Of a stretch of 10,320 nucleotides of DNA, positions 6,045 to 10,320 are shown in pieces (position 1 is the first letter of the stretch; each line of letters opens with the position of its first letter). This DNA comes from Solirubrobacterales bacterium (lineage in GTDB: Bacteria; Actinomycetota; Thermoleophilia; Solirubrobacterales; 70-9), in the NCBI GenBank assembly GCA_030152805.1, contig JASLIG010000051.1, positions 1 through 10,320 of the forward strand, given 5' to 3'. Made by a program: the position numbers and the translations under genes. Under the pieces are notes generated by a model. The model was given only the letters and a program-made list of their open reading frames with translations, had not been told where the DNA came from and did not search any database.

Positions 6045-8534
6045 GTCCTCGCGCCCCTCAGCGTCCTCGGCTCCGCTTTTCTCCGCTGTCGCATCCGCCT
6101 TCACGGCCGCTTCGCCCTTGACCGCCTCGGCGTCCTTCTTCCCCCGTTTCTTGCCGCGGCGGTTGCGGCGTTTGCCGCCCTTGGGGAAGTTGCGCAGCAG
6201 CTCGCGGGCGATCGCCGAAGGCTTGCGGGCCATCCGCATGCGGGCACCGCGCAGCACCTCTTCGCCCTCGGGCGTGTGCGAGACCGCGGCCGCAAGCAGC
6301 GCCACCGCCAGTCGCCGGTCCTGTTTGCGCGCCGCGTGGACCAGCCGCCGCGCGTTGCGCCCGTGCGCGCGCCCCGAGGAATTGACCAGCAGGCCGAGCA
6401 GCCGCTTCGTCTCCGGCCAGCGCTGCACGGCGTACTCTTCGTGCAGCTCGCGCGTGTAGGAGGCGAGGCGCCAGACCCAGGCCTGGGCCTGGTCGCGGCG
6501 ACCGATCCGCTTGTCGACCAGGGCCTGCAGCAGCGTCCGCGTGCCGGCGCGCTTGTCGTCGCGGCTCCAGCTGCCGACGATGTCGATCGCGTCGTCGAAA
6601 GCCTCAGCGTCGCCCAGGTCGGCGATCTCGCTCAGCGCCTTCAGTTTCAACTGCGAGGTACGGTTGCGCTGCACGCAGGTGAGCAAGAAGCGCCGTTTCA
6701 GCTCCTTCGAGCCGGAGCCCTGCAGGATCGCCCGCGCCCGGCGCCAGCCCTGCGGGTTGACCCGCGCTCCCGCCAGCGCCGCCCAGGCGTGCTGCTCGGG
6801 ATAGCCGAGGTTCTCGACCGCGATCCGCCAGAGCTCGCGTTCGAGCACCTGCATGCGACGCTCCTCGCTGTCGGCGACCGGCACGATCCGCCGCTCGACC
6901 CGGATCCGCCGCCCGCGCGCCCGCCGCACCGGGCCGATTACGATCGCGCCGCCGCGGTAGACGTCGCGGTCGAGCAGGCTGTGCAGGGTGACGATCGTCT
7001 CGTCATGGGTGGTCGCCGGGTGGACGAAGTCGATTACGAGACCGGCCTCCTTGCCCGGCGCCCGACGGGTGACGCGGCCGACCCGCTGCTGGTAAATGCG
7101 CCGCGAGGCGGTTGGCGCCAGGTGCATGCAGAGCGTCGCCCGCGGCGAGTTCCAGCCCTCGGCGAGCAGCATCGCGTTGCAGAGCACGTCGACCTCGCCG
7201 CGCTCGAAGCCGGCGAGGATCTCGGCCAGTTCGCGCTTCGGCGTCTCGCCGGAGACGGCGCGCGCGGTGACGCCGGCGGCCTGCAGCGCCCGCGCGACGT
7301 TCTTGGCGTGCTGGACGCCGGCCGTGTAGAGAACGCCCGGCATGCCGTCGAAGCGGGTCTTGTAGAGGTCGGCGATGGCGACGTTGAAGGGCTCCTGGTC
7401 GAGCAGCGCGGCGAGCTCCTCCTGATCGAAGTCCTGGTCGACCTCGCCTTTTCGCAGCGGCACCTTGGCGATCGTCCGCACCCCCGGGCCGGGCGGGATG
7501 CGCATGCAGCGCAGCGGCGAGATCACGCCGCGGCGCGCCGCCTGGATCAGGTCGAAGCGCGAGGTCTGGGTCGGGAAGAGGTCGGCGACGTGGCGGGCGA
7601 TCAGCGCCCCGGTCGCGGTCATGCCAATGAAGACCGGGCCGGTCCAGGCGCGGATGCAGGCGCTGGTCTTCTCCCCCAGCGCGGTGTGCGCCTCGTCGCA
7701 GATCACGATCGAGTAGGCGTCGGAGATTTTCTTGTGGTTGCGGACGAACCATTGGTAGGTCTCGACCGTGACCGGGCCGTCCGGGTCATCGCGATCGCCT
7801 AGCAGCGGCGGCCGCAGGCGCTCCTTGTAGCCGCGGTCGGAGATCTCGCCGATGAACTGGTCGACGAGGTTGCGGCGGTGGGTGAGGATCAGCACGCCGC
7901 CGGTGCGCGAGGCGTCGATGAAGCCGACCGCGGCGACGGTCTTGCCGGCGCCGGTCGCGTGCTCGAACCAGAAGCGCCGCTCGGCCCCCGGATCCTCGGG
8001 AGCCTCCTCGATCGTCTCCTCGTCCTCGGCCTCCTGCTCCTCCCAGTCCTGCGGCTCCTCGTCGGCCGCCAGCTCCTCGTCCTCGAGCTCGGCCTCGCCG
8101 TTGGCAGGGGCACCGTCAGCGCTGACCTTCGCCTCACCCTTGGCGGCGGCCGCGGTGCCGTTGCCGTTCGCTTCGTCGTTGGCCGCAACTTGCTGCTCGG
8201 CCATTAGCTCGGTCAGCGTGCCGGAGAGCGCGTCGACCTGATGCGGGTTCAGCTCGGCGCCGTCGCGCAGCTTCGGCGGCTCCTCGGCGAGCAGCCGCTC
8301 GAGGCCGAGCAACAGCGAGAAATCGCGGCGCCACTGGATCGAGGGATTCTCCGCGCCATCGTCCAGCTCGGCCAGAGCAGCGTCCAGGGCGCGGCGGCGC
8401 GCCGTGCCGGGCGCGAGCGCCTCCGGCCCCTCGCCGTCGAGCAGGAAGGGCTCGCGGACGAACTTCGCCGCCCGATCTATATCGGCGCTAGATGGAACTG
8501 CCGCCGACGCGGCAACATCGCTGGTCTTGGCCAT
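5940..8534 (-). CDS. Superfamily 2 DEAD/DEAH-box helicase with acidic insert and charged tail
   Basis: An 864-residue protein with a ResIII-like SF2 helicase core, counted from the ATG at 8534. After an N-terminal helical region come LNPHQVDAL (about 95-103, preceding motif I), an acidic low-complexity insert (about 113-185), Walker A ATGAGKT (193-199), motif Ia-like LILTHRRNLVDQF, DEAH (280-283), TAT (306-308), then a C-terminal helicase domain with VLCNAMLLAEGWNSP and QQRVGRVTRR (arginine-finger motif VI, about 482-491). Residues 525-780 are an alpha-helical domain not recognised. Next comes a basic tract KGGKRRNRRGKKRGKK (about 785-800), and an acidic Ala/Glu/Asp tail. The basic tract hints at nucleic acid binding, perhaps RNA; the substrate is unknown. 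A GTG at 8582 would add 16 residues; neither start has a good ribosome site. The tail overlaps birA on the opposite strand. No methylase or nuclease partner is nearby, so a restriction role is not supported. Confidence 0.88.
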   Translation of the reverse strand: MAKTSDVAASAAVPSSADIDRAAKFVREPFLLDGEGPEALAPGTARRRALDAALAELDDGAENPSIQWRRDFSLLLGLERLLAEEPPKLRDGAELNPHQVDALSGTLTELMAEQQVAANDEANGNGTAAAAKGEAKVSADGAPANGEAELEDEELAADEEPQDWEEQEAEDEETIEEAPEDPGAERRFWFEHATGAGKTVAAVGFIDASRTGGVLILTHRRNLVDQFIGEISDRGYKERLRPPLLGDRDDPDGPVTVETYQWFVRNHKKISDAYSIVICDEAHTALGEKTSACIRAWTGPVFIGMTATGALIARHVADLFPTQTSRFDLIQAARRGVISPLRCMRIPPGPGVRTIAKVPLRKGEVDQDFDQEELAALLDQEPFNVAIADLYKTRFDGMPGVLYTAGVQHAKNVARALQAAGVTARAVSGETPKRELAEILAGFERGEVDVLCNAMLLAEGWNSPRATLCMHLAPTASRRIYQQRVGRVTRRAPGKEAGLVIDFVHPATTHDETIVTLHSLLDRDVYRGGAIVIGPVRRARGRRIRVERRIVPVADSEERRMQVLERELWRIAVENLGYPEQHAWAALAGARVNPQGWRRARAILQGSGSKELKRRFLLTCVQRNRTSQLKLKALSEIADLGDAEAFDDAIDIVGSWSRDDKRAGTRTLLQALVDKRIGRRDQAQAWVWRLASYTRELHEEYAVQRWPETKRLLGLLVNSSGRAHGRNARRLVHAARKQDRRLAVALLAAAVSHTPEGEEVLRGARMRMARKPSAIARELLRNFPKGGKRRNRRGKKRGKKDAEAVKGEAAVKADATAEKSGAEDAEGREDSDAELDLAGAEADAVAAGDDDDEVAAIVDAVGDA

Positions 8535-8636
8535 AAAGGCTTTCGGGTTCCGTCCCCGCCGCAACAGATAGGGCGAGGGCACTGAGACGAGGAATGCCGG
8601 GCGTCAGCGGTTACGTCCCCCCGGCGCTCTCACTGC

Positions 8637-8657
8637 GGTTCGCATATGCCGCGAACC
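8637..8657. promoter_or_regulatory. Inverted repeat in the divergent intergenic region
   Basis: A perfect 7-nt inverted repeat, GGTTCGC (8637-8643) and GCGAACC (8651-8657), with a 7-nt spacer, lies between the divergent helicase and thioredoxin-like genes. Its size and position suit a dimeric regulator site. No protein can be named, and chance cannot be ruled out at this length. Confidence 0.35.
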
Positions 8658-8672
8658 GAACGTCCGTATTGT

Positions 8673-8688
8673 AATCAAGGAATTGATT
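8673..8688 (+). promoter_or_regulatory. Inverted repeat over the start of the thioredoxin-like gene
   Basis: AATCAA (8673-8678) and TTGATT (8683-8688) are exact inverted copies around GGAA. The right arm begins with the TTG start codon and the spacer holds the only SD-like bases, AAGGA. The hairpin, or a bound protein, could cover initiation. It lies in an AT-rich patch that is unusual for the window, with TATTGT (8667-8672) as a possible -10 box. Confidence 0.35.
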
Positions 8689-9279
8689 CAGAAGCGACGA
8701 AAGTTCGCGATCGGATCGGTGGGGGTCGCGATCGTGGCGCTTTTGGGGGCCGGCTGCGGCTCCCAGAGCGACGGCGACTACGGCGGTCAGCACCCTGACT
8801 ACGCCAAGGCGCTTGCCGGCGCACCCGCTCCACTCGCCGCTCTATATAGACAGGGCAACGAGTTGCTGCCCGGGGGAACGGAGGCCTTCGAACAGCGGCT
8901 TGCGACGCTGCGCGGCTATCCCGTGGTCGTCAACGTCTGGGCCTCCTGGTGCGGTCCCTGCCGATTCGAGTTCCCCACCCTGCAGAAGCTCTCGGCCAGC
9001 TACGGCAAGCGCGTCGCCTTCCTCGGCGTCGACAACCAGGACTCCGACGAAGCGGCGAAGACCTTCCTCGCGGAGGCACCGGTCCCCTACCCGAGCTACA
9101 CCGACCCCGACCAGGGGATCGCCGAGAGCATCGGCGCCGACCTCGGCCTTCCGGACACCGCCTTCTACGATCGCCGCGGCGAGCTCTGCTACCTCAAGCA
9201 GGGTCCGTACACCGAGCACGCCGAGCTCGCCGCCGACGTGCAGCGCTTCGCCCTCCACGAAGAATGCGAAAGCGGATAA
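8683..9279 (+). CDS. TlpA/ResA-like thioredoxin-fold lipoprotein
   Basis: A 198-residue exported thiol-disulfide oxidoreductase. The N terminus has a lipoprotein-type signal: basic MIQKRRKF, a hydrophobic stretch (about 9-21), and Cys25 in LLGAGCGS. The lipobox has Leu at -4 instead of -3, so it is slightly atypical. The thioredoxin domain carries VVVNVWASWCGPCRFEFPTL with redox Cys90 and Cys93, FLGVDNQDS, and GLPDTAFYD with the conserved cis-Pro at 157. TlpA, ResA and CcmG-type proteins reduce cysteines of extracytoplasmic proteins, including apocytochrome c; a link with the ccm genes upstream is plausible but not shown. TTG at 8683 is chosen because it alone supplies the basic part of the signal; a GTG at 8719 would remove it. 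The only SD-like bases, AAGGA, lie one base before the TTG, which is unusually close. Confidence 0.9.
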   Translation: MIQKRRKFAIGSVGVAIVALLGAGCGSQSDGDYGGQHPDYAKALAGAPAPLAALYRQGNELLPGGTEAFEQRLATLRGYPVVVNVWASWCGPCRFEFPTLQKLSASYGKRVAFLGVDNQDSDEAAKTFLAEAPVPYPSYTDPDQGIAESIGADLGLPDTAFYDRRGELCYLKQGPYTEHAELAADVQRFALHEECESG

Positions 9280-9286
9280 TCGGGAC

Positions 9287-9766
9287 ATGGACGCAGCGGC
9301 CCTCGTCGCCCTGATCGGCATCGCCCTGCTCGTCGGCGAGCTCCTGCTCTCCACCGGCGGCGTGCTGGCCGTGCTCGGTGCGCTCGGGCTGATGGCCGGC
9401 GGCGTGCTCGCGCTCGAGTCCGACAGCGGCGCTGCCGACTACGTCGGGCCGGCGCTGATCGCGCTCGGCGTGCTCTCCCTCATCGCCTTCTACTTCATCA
9501 CCCGCAAGGTGATCGAGGCGCATCGCGACCAGCCCGTGCGGACCGGCACCGAGGAGCTCGTCGGCTCGCTCGCCGAGGCGCGCAGCGACCTCGATCCCGA
9601 CGGCCAGGTCTGGGCGGGCGGGACGATCTGGAGCGCCAGGCTCAGCGGCGACGGTGGACCGGTCCGACTTGGGGATAGAGTCAGGATCGATGCGGTGGAC
9701 GGGCTGACCCTGGTGGTCCGCCCCGAGCCGACCCCCACCGGCAAAGCCGAGGAAGGAGCAAGCTGA
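9287..9766 (+). CDS. NfeD family membrane protein, short form
   Basis: A 159-residue protein with about three membrane segments (4-22, 24-43 and 52-72) and a soluble OB-fold-like domain (about 88-147) of the NfeD C-terminal type: ELVGSLAEARSDLDP, GTIWSARL, VRLGDRVRIDAVDGLTLVV. It lacks the ClpP-like protease domain of long NfeD proteins. NfeD proteins partner with SPFH-domain proteins in membrane microdomains and are usually encoded next to them, as here. The ATG at 9287 is the first start after the upstream stop and places the first membrane segment at the N terminus; the ribosome site is weak. The stop overlaps the slipin ATG in TGATG, so the two are translationally coupled. Confidence 0.9.
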   Translation: MDAAALVALIGIALLVGELLLSTGGVLAVLGALGLMAGGVLALESDSGAADYVGPALIALGVLSLIAFYFITRKVIEAHRDQPVRTGTEELVGSLAEARSDLDPDGQVWAGGTIWSARLSGDGGPVRLGDRVRIDAVDGLTLVVRPEPTPTGKAEEGAS

Positions 9767-10320
9767 TGGCAGCCGCACTCGGAGTCCTGATCATCATCGC
9801 CTTCTTCGCCGTGATCGCGCTCGGCACCTCGGTGCGGGTGCTGCGCGAGTACGAGCGCGGCGTGATCTTCCGGCTCGGCCGCCTGATCGCGCAGAAGGGC
9901 CCGGGCCTGATCCTCTTGATCCCGCTGGTAGACCGCATGGTCAAGGTCGACCTGCGCACGGTGACGCTGAACATCCCGCCGCAGGAGGTGATCACCCGCG
10001 ATAACGTCCCCGCCGGCGTCAACGCGGTCGCCTACTTCCGCGTGATCGACGCCCGCAAGGCCGTCGTCGAGGTCGAGAACTTCCTCGTCGCCACCTCGCA
10101 GATCTCGCAGACGGCGCTGCGCTCGGTGCTCGGCAAGGCCGAGTTCGACCAGCTGCTCTCCGAGCGCGAGCGGCTCAACGAAGAGCTGCAGAAGATCATC
10201 GACGAGTCGACCGAGCCCTGGGGCGTGAAGGTAACCGCGGTCGAGATCAAGGACGTCGAAATCCCCGAACAGATGCAGCGGGCGATCGCGCGGCAGGCCG
10301 AGGCCGAGCGTGAGCGTCGG
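9766..10320 (+). CDS. Slipin/stomatin SPFH-domain protein, N-terminal part
   Basis: The reading frame is open to the end of the window (185 codons), so the C terminus is missing. It starts with a hydrophobic anchor (about 3-20) and then the SPFH/band 7 domain. Visible hallmarks are REYERGVIFRLGR, KGPGLILLIPLVDRMVKVDLRT, ITRDNVPAGVNAVAYFRV, and near the end WGVKVTAVEIKDVEIPEQMQRAIARQAEAERERR, the usual junction to the coiled-coil part. Slipins oligomerise on the inner membrane face and are thought to organise membrane domains. The ATG overlaps the NfeD stop, with GGAG at 9755-9758 as ribosome site. The pairing with a short NfeD is the standard slipin arrangement. Confidence 0.95.
   Translation, partial: MAAALGVLIIIAFFAVIALGTSVRVLREYERGVIFRLGRLIAQKGPGLILLIPLVDRMVKVDLRTVTLNIPPQEVITRDNVPAGVNAVAYFRVIDARKAVVEVENFLVATSQISQTALRSVLGKAEFDQLLSERERLNEELQKIIDESTEPWGVKVTAVEIKDVEIPEQMQRAIARQAEAERERR

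Noticed and set aside
6276..7802. Long + strand frame (508 codons) opposite the helicase
   Set aside because: The translation is Arg/Gly/Asp-rich without domain motifs and lies fully antisense to clear helicase motifs.
5940..8534. Restriction or defence system based on the ResIII-like helicase
   Set aside because: No methyltransferase, nuclease or specificity subunit is present; neighbours are housekeeping or membrane genes.

Overview
The window is very GC-rich with strongly C/G-ending codons. It carries a heme/siroheme biosynthesis cluster joined to cytochrome c maturation genes. The gene set (System I type ccmC-ccmD directly before hemA, a cobA-hemD fusion, a birA protein without an HTH domain, NfeD plus slipin) and composition fit a high-GC actinobacterium, possibly of the Thermoleophilia/Solirubrobacterales type. 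That placement is an inference and was not tested by comparison.

Positions 2-5168, all on the + strand, form a tetrapyrrole block: the 3' end of ccmC, ccmD, hemA (glutamyl-tRNA reductase), hemC (porphobilinogen deaminase), an AbrB-type antitoxin with a PIN-domain toxin, and a cobA-hemD fusion. hemA supplies the committed step to 5-aminolevulinate, hemC and hemD make uroporphyrinogen III, and CobA diverts it to precorrin-2. CcmC and CcmD deliver finished heme to the cytochrome c maturation pathway. The toxin-antitoxin pair sits inside this pathway block, and the start codon of cobA-hemD overlaps the toxin stop codon.

Positions 5169-6044 hold two related palindromes and then birA (biotin-protein ligase). 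The birA start codons lie inside the second palindrome, and the reading frame carries a 66-bp in-frame hairpin. Positions 5940-8534 on the - strand encode a large SF2 DEAH helicase. It converges on birA with a 105-bp coding overlap and has an acidic insert before Walker A. A short divergent intergenic region follows, with two small inverted repeats. The + strand then has a TlpA-like thioredoxin lipoprotein, a short NfeD protein and a slipin/stomatin SPFH protein that runs off the window end. NfeD and slipin overlap and form the usual membrane-domain pair.

The most unusual content is a set of dissimilar palindromic elements within about 3.9 kb: a 113-bp nested inverted repeat that supplies the hemA stop codon, a covarying pair before birA, and a codon-length hairpin inside birA. 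No RNA genes, CRISPR arrays or insertion sequences were seen, and no stretch longer than 150 bases lacks a gene.
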